Shown piece after piece: positions 18,230-26,333 of a DNA stretch of 64,000 nucleotides. Position numbers and translations under genes: made by a program. The notes under the pieces were generated by a model. It was given only the letters and a program-made list of their open reading frames with translations, was not told the DNA's origin and ran no database searches. Source of the stretch: Mucilaginibacter pedocola (GTDB lineage: Bacteria; Bacteroidota; Bacteroidia; Sphingobacteriales; Sphingobacteriaceae); NCBI RefSeq assembly GCF_002013915.1, contig NZ_MBTF01000006.1, positions 1 to 64,000 on the forward strand, read 5' to 3'. Numbering within the stretch: position 1 is the stretch's first letter; each line of letters begins with the position of its first letter.

Positions 18230-18751
18230 ATGGAAGATATCAAAGGCAGCAATTTTACCCTGCGCCACTGGCGCGAAACCGATGCAGTTACCCTGCAGCG
18301 CCTTGCTGATAACCCCAAAATCGCCGCCAACCTGTACGACCGCTTTCCTTCGCCATACTCCTTAGCCGACGCAGAATTTTTTATCGGGTTACACCTTGGC
18401 AAAACACCTGCAATATCGTTGGTGATAGATATAGACGGCGAACTGGCCGGAACTATCGGCATCAATTTCCGAGAGGATGTATTTGCAAAGTCGCCCTTGT
18501 TCGGCTACTGGCTGGGCGAACCTTACTGGGGCCGCGGCATCATGTCGGAAGCCGCGATACTTGCTAAAGACTACGCCTTTACCAATTTTGATATTATTTG
18601 CCTGCAGGCGGGTGTATTCAGTTATAACCCGGCATCAATGAGGGTGTTAGAGAAGGCCGGGTTTGTGAAGCAAGGCATACTGAAAGCCGGAGTGTACAAA
18701 CTGGGGCAGGTTATTGATGAGCATATTTATATGGCTTACCCGCCCAAATAA
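18230..18751 (+). CDS. GNAT-family N-acetyltransferase (RimJ/RimL-like)
   Basis: A 173-residue acetyl-CoA-dependent acetyltransferase of the RimJ/RimL branch. It begins FTLRHWRETDAVTLQRLADN, has the acceptor-site strand VIDIDGELAGTIGINF, the acetyl-CoA loop GYWLGEPYWGRGIMSEA (Q/RxxGxA-like) and the closing NPASMRVLEKAGFVKQG. The start at ATG 18230 removes an N-terminal extension that would overlap the divergent S9 gene. The substrate may be a protein N-terminus or a small amine. Confidence 0.9.
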   Translation: MEDIKGSNFTLRHWRETDAVTLQRLADNPKIAANLYDRFPSPYSLADAEFFIGLHLGKTPAISLVIDIDGELAGTIGINFREDVFAKSPLFGYWLGEPYWGRGIMSEAAILAKDYAFTNFDIICLQAGVFSYNPASMRVLEKAGFVKQGILKAGVYKLGQVIDEHIYMAYPPK

Positions 18752-19528
18752 CTATTGCTGCTTTGCTGTAGGCGCATGCCCGAACATCTTTTTAAAGGCT
18801 ACTGAAAAATGCGATAAACTTTCGAAGCCTAATTGAAGGTAAATATTACTCGGGTTCTTGCCTTCGGTATTTATATTAAAGTAAGCTTCCTGTAAACGTT
18901 TCCTGGTTAGCCAACGGCCCGGCGAATCGTTGAATATTTCCTGGAAATCGCGCTTGAATGCTGAGAGGCTGCGCCCTGTTAGATAGGCAAAGCGGCTCAT
19001 GCTCACATTAAAGTTAAAGTGCCGGTTCATGAAAGCCTCGAGGTTTATCTTTTCGGGCGGGGCAAAATCGAATAAAAGCCCACCGATATAGGGGTTGGTT
19101 TTCAGCAGGATGATGAGCAATTCTTCATACTTCAGATCTTCAAAAGCCTCATCTAATTGCATCACTTCTGTTTGGTATGGCTTTATAGATGCCATAAAGT
19201 TTTGCAATAATTCGCTGCCTTCTATCGCAACGAAAGCGCCCTCGGTTTTAGCCCTCGTAACAACCGGCTTATATTTAGTTTGAAAAGAGCGTAGGAAAGG
19301 TTCATCAAAGCAAAATAACACCGGGTCGAAACCTTCCGCGCTATCTGCTACAGCAAATTTAGCGAGGCTATTTTTACGCACTATGCAGCTATCGCCTGCA
19401 GACAAAACCCGGGTATTGCGGCCATCAAAAAAGCTTACCCCGCCCTGCCTGATGTATACGAACACGTGGTCGGGAATGAACTGCTCGCGCAGGATGTTGG
19501 CCTGTGTTTCTTTTGCTATCGCTCTCAT
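18752..19528 (-). CDS. AraC-family transcriptional regulator
   Basis: A 258-residue regulator with an AraC-type sensing half (residues 1-150, cupin-like strands HVFVYIRQGGVSFFDG) and a C-terminal double helix-turn-helix (about 165-255), with MSRFAYLTGRSLSAFKRDF and the second motif GFESLSHFSVAFKKMFGHAP. It is the second gene of a unit behind an SDR reductase gene, overlapping it by 4 bases. It may therefore control that reductase. Its stop abuts the stop of the convergent GNAT gene. Confidence 0.93.
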   Translation of the reverse strand: MRAIAKETQANILREQFIPDHVFVYIRQGGVSFFDGRNTRVLSAGDSCIVRKNSLAKFAVADSAEGFDPVLFCFDEPFLRSFQTKYKPVVTRAKTEGAFVAIEGSELLQNFMASIKPYQTEVMQLDEAFEDLKYEELLIILLKTNPYIGGLLFDFAPPEKINLEAFMNRHFNFNVSMSRFAYLTGRSLSAFKRDFQEIFNDSPGRWLTRKRLQEAYFNINTEGKNPSNIYLQLGFESLSHFSVAFKKMFGHAPTAKQQ

Positions 19529-20562
19529 TTAATAATTCCGTATTGGGCCATGCTGTCCACCGCCGCTAAAATAGCTTCCTCCAGCGTTGCCCGCGGTTGC
19601 CAGCCCAAAATGTTTTTGGCCTTTGCATTACTCACATTCCTGTTCATGCGGATGAACACCGCACCTTCGCTTGCCCGGGCGTTAAACAGTGATGCTAATT
19701 TAATAACCCAGGCGGGAATTACCTTGTTTGGTATTTTGCCGGCAATGGCGGGGCGGTTAGCTTTTGTAAAAGTGGCTATCTCCGGCATACTGATTTGCCC
19801 GTCGGCGGTGGCAATAAAGCGTTGGCCATTTGCCGCCGGGGTTATCATGGCACGGATATGCAACTCGGCCACATCGCGTACGTCAACAATATTCAGAGGG
19901 ATATCCGGGATGGCCTTCATGCTGCCATCGAACATATTGCTGATGATATGGAAGCTGCCCGAAACATGCCCGTTGAGCGATGGGCCTAAAATAGCTACAG
20001 GGTTTATGGTAGCAAACTCCAACCCTGCGCCTTCGCGTTTTATAAATTCCCAGGCCGCCCGCTCGGCAAGCGTTTTGGATTTTTCGTAGACCGATAGCCC
20101 GCGCAGGTTAGTGTCGGTCCAGTCCTCTTCGGTGGTGAGCCTGTTTTTATCGGTTTGGCTAAAACCAACCGCACCAAAATTTGATGTCATAACCACGCGT
20201 TTCACACTGGCTTGCTTAGCAAATTTCAGTACGCGGCGTGTCCCCTCAAGTGCCGGGCGAATGGCTTCCTCTTCGTTTTTGGGCTGATGGAAGAAGACAG
20301 GCGAGGCTACACTCAATACATACTTGCAGCCTTTCATGGCTTCGGCCCAACCGGCGTCGTTGGTCAGCTCGGCTTCGGCAAAGGCTAATGCATTTATATT
20401 GGTGATGCCCTGCGCTTTTAGTGTATCTATGAGTTTTGTTTTACTGTTTAAACTGCGCACGGTGGTACGCACAGGGTAGCCTTGTTGCAGCAATTGCAAA
20501 ATAATATGCATGCCCACAAAACCGGTGCCGCCGGTAACCAATACGGTTTCTGTATTTTCCAT
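19525..20562 (-). CDS. NAD(P)-dependent short-chain reductase of the dihydroflavonol reductase type
   Basis: A 345-residue extended SDR enzyme. The Rossmann motif is GGTGFVGMHI (about residues 11-20) and the catalytic YxxxK is YEKSK. The PVRTTVRSLNSK stretch and the RVVMTSNFGAVG segment are those of dihydroflavonol-4-reductase-like oxidoreductases, which reduce ketones or aldehydes on small metabolites. The actual substrate is unknown. The gene is followed with a 4-base overlap by an AraC regulator. Confidence 0.92.
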   Translation of the reverse strand: MENTETVLVTGGTGFVGMHIILQLLQQGYPVRTTVRSLNSKTKLIDTLKAQGITNINALAFAEAELTNDAGWAEAMKGCKYVLSVASPVFFHQPKNEEEAIRPALEGTRRVLKFAKQASVKRVVMTSNFGAVGFSQTDKNRLTTEEDWTDTNLRGLSVYEKSKTLAERAAWEFIKREGAGLEFATINPVAILGPSLNGHVSGSFHIISNMFDGSMKAIPDIPLNIVDVRDVAELHIRAMITPAANGQRFIATADGQISMPEIATFTKANRPAIAGKIPNKVIPAWVIKLASLFNARASEGAVFIRMNRNVSNAKAKNILGWQPRATLEEAILAAVDSMAQYGIIK

Positions 20563-20671
20563 AATTGTAGTATCAAATTTATTAATACCACAAAGGTCGT
20601 GGGTTACGATGCCGGAAGGTTTATTGAAAAGCCCGTATCTACTTTATCCAGAAGCCCAAATTTGTACTGGT

Positions 20672-21295
20672 TTAGTATATCTTTCTATAGATCTCTTTAA
20701 CCGCTTCGCCGGGATCCAACGACAAGTTAATGGCAGACGATACCGCAATGCCATAAACGCCCGCCGCCAGCAATGGCTCTACATCGGTTATTTGGATGCC
20801 GCCAACGGCTATAACCGGGATATCGATAGGATGCTTTTGCAATTCGCGGTAGCCGCCGTAACCCAACAGAGGTTTAATATTGGGTTTGGTATCGGTATGG
20901 GCAAAGGGGCCGTAGCCGCAATAATCAATCACGCCAGAGTTTTGCAAGCGTAACAAGGCTTCTACATTTGTTGCCGACGCACCAAGGGTTTTATCATCAT
21001 CAATCACGGCACGGATGGCGGCAAAGTCGGCATCAAGGTCCTCTATATGTACACCCTGCGCATCTACCTTATCCAGCAGATGGTAGTGGTTAGCGAGTAT
21101 CAGTGTTGCGCCCCAATCATCGCAGATGGCAGCGATTTGGTTTATCTCGTCAATAAGCTCCTCATCGCCTTTACTCATGCAACGGTATTGCAGCCAGTTT
21201 GCACCGGCCTCGCAAGCGATCTGTGCTTGTTCTGCATGGCTGCGGTGCGGCAGATCCTGCGTGAGGTAATGGAATTTGGAGATGTATTTGCGCAT
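20672..21295 (-). CDS. thiE: Thiamine phosphate synthase (ThiE/TenI family)
   Basis: A 207-residue TIM-barrel enzyme that couples HMP-pyrophosphate and the thiazole phosphate to thiamine phosphate. The family elements are ANWLQYRCMSKGDEEL, LILANHYHL (usually INDxxxLA), DAQGVHIED, the GYGPFAHTDTKPN loop and IPVIAVGGI. The GVHLGQ motif is altered to GVHIED, so function as ThiE is probable rather than certain. It is not part of the riboswitch-controlled thiamine transport operon about 3.5 kb away. A large word repeat separates it from the phosphatase gene upstream. Confidence 0.85.
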   Translation of the reverse strand: MRKYISKFHYLTQDLPHRSHAEQAQIACEAGANWLQYRCMSKGDEELIDEINQIAAICDDWGATLILANHYHLLDKVDAQGVHIEDLDADFAAIRAVIDDDKTLGASATNVEALLRLQNSGVIDYCGYGPFAHTDTKPNIKPLLGYGGYRELQKHPIDIPVIAVGGIQITDVEPLLAAGVYGIAVSSAINLSLDPGEAVKEIYRKIY

Positions 21296-21297
21296 AA

Positions 21298-21463
21298 TGA
21301 TAGTCCGTAAGTCCGATGTCGGAAAGTCCGAAAGTCCAATGTCGGAAAGTCCGAAAGATAAGAAGAAGTCGGGATGCCCGAATGTATAAAAGTCCGAAAG
21401 ATAGGTCGCTAAACACGATTCTTCTTTCGGACTTCCTGACTTTCCGTCTTTCGGACTAAGATC
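21298..21463. repeat. AAGTCCGAAAGTC word-repeat element (copy 1)
   Basis: About 165 bases made of reiterated GTCCGAAAGTC / GTCGGAAAGTC words on the left and the complementary CTTTCGGACT words on the right, so the whole can fold into a long imperfect hairpin. It fills the gap between the phosphatase stop codon and thiE. Related stretches lie at 40082-40160 and 55501-55690. Confidence 0.7.
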
Positions 21464-23116
21464 TTATTTCAATACCTCGCCAATGGCATCGCCAATGCTG
21501 CCGCTTGGGGCTTGTATATGCAGCAGGGCGGCGATGGTTGCGGCAATATCGGTCATATGCGTCTCGCGTACCAGGCTGCCATGTTTAATGCCCCAGCCCA
21601 TAAATACCAATGGGATGTGCGCATCGTATGGGTTCCAGGTGCCGTGGGTAGTGCCTGTACCTCCGTGGCCGCCGTAGAAGCCCGGTTTTAAAACTATTTG
21701 CACGGTACCGCTGCGCTCAACATTGTAACCGTTGGTAATACGGGTACGCAGATCTTCGGGGATGTTGGCGGCTTGTACGCGTTGCATATCAACCACAAAG
21801 GCTACGCCCGCTTGCTTTTGCAAATACTGTATGCTTTCCGCTTTTATAGCATCTTCGCTTAAGCCTTCTTTTTTAATGGCAGCGTTGTTATAGTTAACCT
21901 GGTAGTTACCCAAATTTAGCACCAGGTTTTTCACTTTGAATTTCTCTTCCAGCAAAGCATTCAACCCGGTGCGTGCGGCCGACTCGTCAAAGTAACCTGC
22001 CGGGATATTGTGGTCTATCAAAAAGTTGGGGTTGTGGGCTGCGCCATGGTCGGCAGTTAAAAATACGGTGTAGTTGCCTTTACCCACTTTAGCGTCAAGG
22101 TAAGCGAAGAAAGCACTTATGTCTTTATCCAGACGCAGGTAGGTATCTTCTACCTCTACCGAGTTTGGGCCAAATTGGTGGCCGATATAATCGGTTGATG
22201 AAAGGCTCACGGCAAGGAAATCGGTCAGTTGGCCGCCACCTAAATGCTCATTCTCTACGGCAGCTTTTGCCAGGTCGAGCGTTAAGGTATTACCATAAGG
22301 CGTGCTGCGGATCATGCCCACGCGGCCTTTATACAATTCAGATGTTTTTACCGGGAATACAGGAGCTTCCGCGCCGCCAAACTTACCTTCGTATTTCGGG
22401 CTGTTATCGTCCGCGCTTTGTACGTAGGTGTTTATAGGGTAAAGGGTGTTCCAATCCTGTTTCAAGTATTTCTCCGCATTTTTTTGTGCATTGAAAGCAG
22501 TAACCCAGGCAGGCAGGGCATTCATGTAATAAGTACTGGTTATCCAGTTGCCGCTGGCATCATCAAACCAGTAAGCTGCATTGGCAGCGTGGCCAGCAGG
22601 GAGGATACCTCCGCGGTCTTTCAGTGCGATACCAATAACTTTCGAACGGAAGTTGGTAGCCAGTTTCAGCTCATCGGTAATGGTGCTTGCCTGCAAGTTA
22701 CGGGGCGACATTTTACCCGCTGCCGAAACTGCACCAACGCTGGTAACCGTGCTATCATCAGTGCAATACATCGACTTGCCGGTGGCTTGTATGGTAAAAT
22801 CGTTACCTGCAATGCCATGTATAGCCGGTACCGAACCAGTGTAAACGGTAGAGTGGCCAATGGCGGTTACTGTTGGTATATAAGGGATCAGCGTATTCTC
22901 GCAGGTGAAACCTTCGTTCAGCATGCGCTTAAAGCCGCCGGCTTGGTAGCGGTCGTAATAACGGTAAAGGTAATCCCAACGCATTTGATCTACCACTATA
23001 CCAACCACCAGTTTGGGACGTGGCAGGGCAGTTGCAGCAACAGTAGTTTTTTTATTTTGAGCAGATGCGCCGGTAGCAAGCAGCAACGCGGCTAATATCA
23101 AGGGCCTTATTTTCAT
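21464..23116 (-). CDS. PafA-type alkaline phosphatase superfamily phosphohydrolase
   Basis: A 550-residue exported phosphomonoesterase. ATG 23116 gives a signal peptide ending ASAQ. The active-site residues can be placed by comparison with PafA: a metal-binding Asp in VVDQM (D43), the Thr nucleophile in IPTVTAIGHS (T82 or T84), Asn in IAGNDF (N105), Lys/Arg in ALKDRGG (K166, R168), then SSTDYIGHQ, TADHGAAH and GTTHG, which supply further metal ligands. These match the PafA phosphate-contact set (Thr79, Asn100, Lys162 and Arg164 in the Elizabethkingia enzyme), so broad phosphate-ester hydrolysis in the periplasm is likely. Confidence 0.92.
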   Translation of the reverse strand: MKIRPLILAALLLATGASAQNKKTTVAATALPRPKLVVGIVVDQMRWDYLYRYYDRYQAGGFKRMLNEGFTCENTLIPYIPTVTAIGHSTVYTGSVPAIHGIAGNDFTIQATGKSMYCTDDSTVTSVGAVSAAGKMSPRNLQASTITDELKLATNFRSKVIGIALKDRGGILPAGHAANAAYWFDDASGNWITSTYYMNALPAWVTAFNAQKNAEKYLKQDWNTLYPINTYVQSADDNSPKYEGKFGGAEAPVFPVKTSELYKGRVGMIRSTPYGNTLTLDLAKAAVENEHLGGGQLTDFLAVSLSSTDYIGHQFGPNSVEVEDTYLRLDKDISAFFAYLDAKVGKGNYTVFLTADHGAAHNPNFLIDHNIPAGYFDESAARTGLNALLEEKFKVKNLVLNLGNYQVNYNNAAIKKEGLSEDAIKAESIQYLQKQAGVAFVVDMQRVQAANIPEDLRTRITNGYNVERSGTVQIVLKPGFYGGHGGTGTTHGTWNPYDAHIPLVFMGWGIKHGSLVRETHMTDIAATIAALLHIQAPSGSIGDAIGEVLK

Positions 23117-23208
23117 GCTAAAAAGTAATTTTAATGCGCAAATATGGGCATTGCCCGCCACTTTTGATGTGATATTTGCGTTACGTAAAGGTTAAAATAC
23201 TTGCCCTA

Positions 23209-24498
23209 CTATTTCATCAGCCCGTTAAAAATGGTTTTGGCCATCAATTCGCTGCCCACATCGCCGGGGTGCTTACGGTCGGGCGACATAATATCATCAT
23301 ATATAGATTGCTCGCTGAAATGCGGGAAAACCTTAGCAAAATCAATGTACGCCGCCTTGTTTTTTAATGCCAGTTTAAAAAGCGCGTCGGCATAGTTGCC
23401 AATGTTGTACGTCCTCGGGTCTTCGTTTTCATAAAGCGTTTCTGGCGGGCACATGATCATAATATCGCAATTGGGCTGTATGTGGCGCAGCCTGTCAATA
23501 ATATGCTGCACATTTACGGCCATATCTGCCGGCTTTACGTTAAAATCCATCTCGTTAGTGCCGAACATAATTAATGCGCCCTTAGGGTTCAATAGTTTTA
23601 TCGACTGCTCCCACAGGCCGTTGTTAGCAAAATAGTCGGCAGTGGTGCCGCTGCTCCCAACCTTGTGCATATTGAGAATATCGCCGGTGCGGCGGGCCAG
23701 TACGCCGCAAAATACCTGCCCTTCTTTAAGTGCTTCTATCTCCATGCTAATGTTATCGCCTTCGTTCTCTACATTTACTACTACGCTGCCGATATCCTCC
23801 GCAGCGTTTTCTTCGCTTACCACCGTCCAGGCGCCGCCATTTACACGGTACCTGAAATTGCCTGCGTTGGAGTGCCGTTCGTAAATAATGGTCATGGTGC
23901 TCAGTTGCACTAACGATTGAGCAGTTATTACTGCGTTGGGCGTATTACTGGTTACATTGCCGCAGGGGCCGTAATAATTGCTCTGCGCGGGGTCCCAAAG
24001 TAAGGGGTCGTAATCAAAGGTGAGCTCGTTCAGGTCCATCGATGCATCTATCGAATACATGCCTGTTGGGTCCCAACGCCCAAAGCTATCGTAGCCGGGC
24101 CCGCCATCGTTAAAACCATTGCTAAGCAACTTACCACGCAGCCTCCAGCTGTAAAAGTTCCCTTGTGTGTACGAGTCGCCAATTAGTAGCATATCATAAG
24201 CGCCTGTTTTGCTGGACTTGTATGCTTGCCAGTTTATCAGCCTGTTAAAATTGGCAGTGGCGGGAGTTATGGTATCTTTTATAACAGTATCGGTGTTACC
24301 CGTAACGGGCGGCGGGGTGGTAGGCGTGGTATCGGTTTTGGTAGTATCGGTTGGCGTGGTTATTACCGGCTTTTCGGGGAATACCGGGGCATCCAGTTTA
24401 CAGCTTTGAAAAAACGAAAAAGCTATTGCAATTACGAAACCGCACGACAGGAAACGGACGCGAAGCTTCCGCTTGGGCTTAGGGGTAGAGTAGATCAT
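23209..24498 (-). CDS. SGNH/GDSL hydrolase lipoprotein
   Basis: A 429-residue lipoprotein: a basic N-terminus, hydrophobic stretch and lipobox FFQSC (Cys near residue 33), then a Pro/Thr-rich linker. The SGNH blocks are LLIGDSYTQGN (nucleophile Ser, about residue 107), MFGTNEMD and, near the C-terminus, DRKHPGDVG with the catalytic Asp/His. A beta-sandwich-like insert (about residues 180-290) lies between blocks I and III. It is probably an esterase acting on acylated glycans at the cell surface. Confidence 0.88.
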   Translation of the reverse strand: MIYSTPKPKRKLRVRFLSCGFVIAIAFSFFQSCKLDAPVFPEKPVITTPTDTTKTDTTPTTPPPVTGNTDTVIKDTITPATANFNRLINWQAYKSSKTGAYDMLLIGDSYTQGNFYSWRLRGKLLSNGFNDGGPGYDSFGRWDPTGMYSIDASMDLNELTFDYDPLLWDPAQSNYYGPCGNVTSNTPNAVITAQSLVQLSTMTIIYERHSNAGNFRYRVNGGAWTVVSEENAAEDIGSVVVNVENEGDNISMEIEALKEGQVFCGVLARRTGDILNMHKVGSSGTTADYFANNGLWEQSIKLLNPKGALIMFGTNEMDFNVKPADMAVNVQHIIDRLRHIQPNCDIMIMCPPETLYENEDPRTYNIGNYADALFKLALKNKAAYIDFAKVFPHFSEQSIYDDIMSPDRKHPGDVGSELMAKTIFNGLMK

Positions 24499-24613
24499 TT
24501 TATTAGGGGCTTATGCAACACAAAACAACTGTATTACACACAGATAAAAATACATAAAAGCCATACCCCAGCCGTGCGTGCAACAAGAATGTTACAACCT
24601 GCAACCCTTATAA

Positions 24614-25717
24614 TTACTCCATGAAAGTTAATAAAGCATGCTGGCCGGCGGTATGCAGATCGCGCCAAACGCGATTGATCTCCGTATCGGGCGATGCGGC
24701 AAGCAATCCGCAGTAAGGGTATAGCGCATCTACACTTTCGCGCGCGGTTTTGGCAAGCAACCGGCTCGTAAAACTTACTTGTTTTAAGAGGGCGGCATCG
24801 GTAGGTTTTAGCCATGAAGCCTCAACAGCTCTAAAGAATTGCTTCCTTATACCGTTAAGCTCCTCAACAGCATCCGCAAGAGCCTTATCCATAACGGCCA
24901 CGTTGGCCGCATTTACTCTGCGAATGTTAGTTGCTTTGTGGGCAAACGCAGGTACGCAAAGGTCCATAAAATGCACGGCCATGCCCGATAGATTTGCCGC
25001 AAGGGTAGCTTCTGCCAGTTGCAAAAATGGGTAAGTATATAGCTGCTCGTTAATAACAGTAGCATGGGCATCTATTTTAAAGCAGCGGCTTTTATCTACC
25101 AAAAGCTCTTTCACCTCATAAGCATCGCTGCCTGTAGCTATCATGCCCATGTACTTCCAGCCGGGTAAAAGGTTTACATCGGCTCTGTCGAGTATGAAGG
25201 GTAATATGAGCTGCGCACCGTCATCCCCGAAAACAGGTTCTCCGTTATGAGTAATAACACAATTGACAGTTATGTGTGTAGCATGATGCACACCGCTGGC
25301 GTATTTCCAGCTGCCGTTAATAATGTAGCCCTCGCCGCTTATTTCGGCGGTACCGGTTGCTGCGCCACTGCCCGCTATGCAGGCGCGGGCATCAGCATAT
25401 ACCTGCCGGGCAATATCGGGTTGCAAAAACCCACCGAACCAACCCGCACCGCAGCATAAGGTAACCACCCAACCCAGGCTGCCATCGGCCCAGGCTAATG
25501 CTTCCTCCATTAATACGGCCTGTGGCAGTGGAGCTTGCAAGCCGCCATAAACCGCAGGCGATAACAAGTTGAACCATTTTTGTTGATACACCAATTCTAA
25601 CTGCGCCGGGTGCAATTTGCCCAGCTTTTCGGCATCTGCCGCATACTTGCGTATAGTTTCTACCCAGTCGGCCTGCAACTGTGCGGAGGGATGGGGTATG
25701 GTTTCTATGTCAGGCAT
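24614..25717 (-). CDS. Acyl-CoA dehydrogenase-fold flavoprotein, possibly a group D monooxygenase
   Basis: A 367-residue FAD/FMN protein with the three-domain acyl-CoA dehydrogenase fold. ATG 25717 fits and leaves the gene overlapping pnuT by 8 bases. The middle domain (GYIINGSWKYASG) is typical of the fold. The end, with EINRVWRDLHTAGQHALL, resembles flavin monooxygenases of the HsaA/DszC/HpaB type more than true acyl-CoA dehydrogenases. The substrate is unknown. Its place as the last gene behind a TPP riboswitch, thiamine receptor and PnuT suggests a link to thiamine or its breakdown products, by context only. Confidence 0.75.
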   Translation of the reverse strand: MPDIETIPHPSAQLQADWVETIRKYAADAEKLGKLHPAQLELVYQQKWFNLLSPAVYGGLQAPLPQAVLMEEALAWADGSLGWVVTLCCGAGWFGGFLQPDIARQVYADARACIAGSGAATGTAEISGEGYIINGSWKYASGVHHATHITVNCVITHNGEPVFGDDGAQLILPFILDRADVNLLPGWKYMGMIATGSDAYEVKELLVDKSRCFKIDAHATVINEQLYTYPFLQLAEATLAANLSGMAVHFMDLCVPAFAHKATNIRRVNAANVAVMDKALADAVEELNGIRKQFFRAVEASWLKPTDAALLKQVSFTSRLLAKTARESVDALYPYCGLLAASPDTEINRVWRDLHTAGQHALLTFME

Positions 25718-26330
25718 CCTGGTTTGATAAACGTTCGTTGATGATGATCTTGCGCCAATCGTAATAACCAAAAATGGCCACGATGAATAAAATGAGGGTA
25801 AGCACGGCGAACATCGCCAGGTCTTTATGGTAAAGCAGTGGAATAGCGAAAAGGTTACTGATGTTCAGCAACACCCAGTTTTCAATTTTACGCCGTGCCA
25901 GCAGCCACATACCCGCCCATGCCGTTGATGATACCCAGGCATCCCACAGCGGCACTGTCGACTGGGTGAAACTCACCAGCAGCCAATACAAAAGCCCCCA
26001 ACCCGCAAAAACAATAAGCAAAGTGGTTATCCATTCGCGCCGGTTGGCATAAGCTACTTTTACGGGTGGTTGGCCGCGCTTTTTTATCCAGTGGTACCAG
26101 CCGTATACACTCATCACCACATAATAGCCATTCAGCAGGCATTCGGCGTAAAGGGCTACTTTCAGTAACAGGTAAACCGAAATTAAAGTGGCGGCTATAC
26201 CTGTTGGGTATAGCCACACTTTGTTTGCCCGCGCCAGCAATACTTCGGCAACGCCTAATATTACGGCTGCCCATTCCAGCCAGGTGGTAGCTTTTAGCTG
26301 CTCTAAAAAAAGAGCTATCCAATGCTGCAT
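25710..26330 (-). CDS. pnuT: Thiamine transporter, PnuC/PnuT family
   Basis: A 206-residue inner-membrane protein with about seven transmembrane segments. The family motif near the C-terminus, ENWVLLNISNLFAIPLLY, matches the WxxxNxxxI ligand-site region of PnuC-like facilitators, and SVYGWYHWIKK matches the second hallmark. Control by a TPP riboswitch two genes upstream indicates thiamine, not nicotinamide riboside, as substrate (PnuT). It starts 3 bases after the TonB receptor stop, so the two are translated from one message; receptor and facilitator would import thiamine across both membranes. Confidence 0.9.
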   Translation of the reverse strand: MQHWIALFLEQLKATTWLEWAAVILGVAEVLLARANKVWLYPTGIAATLISVYLLLKVALYAECLLNGYYVVMSVYGWYHWIKKRGQPPVKVAYANRREWITTLLIVFAGWGLLYWLLVSFTQSTVPLWDAWVSSTAWAGMWLLARRKIENWVLLNISNLFAIPLLYHKDLAMFAVLTLILFIVAIFGYYDWRKIIINERLSNQDA

Positions 26331-26333
26331 GGC

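Noticed and set aside
18154-18465. Longer N-terminus of the S9 peptidase
   Set aside because: The extension has no protein-like pattern and would hide a clear signal peptide starting at 18153; it also overlaps the divergent GNAT gene.
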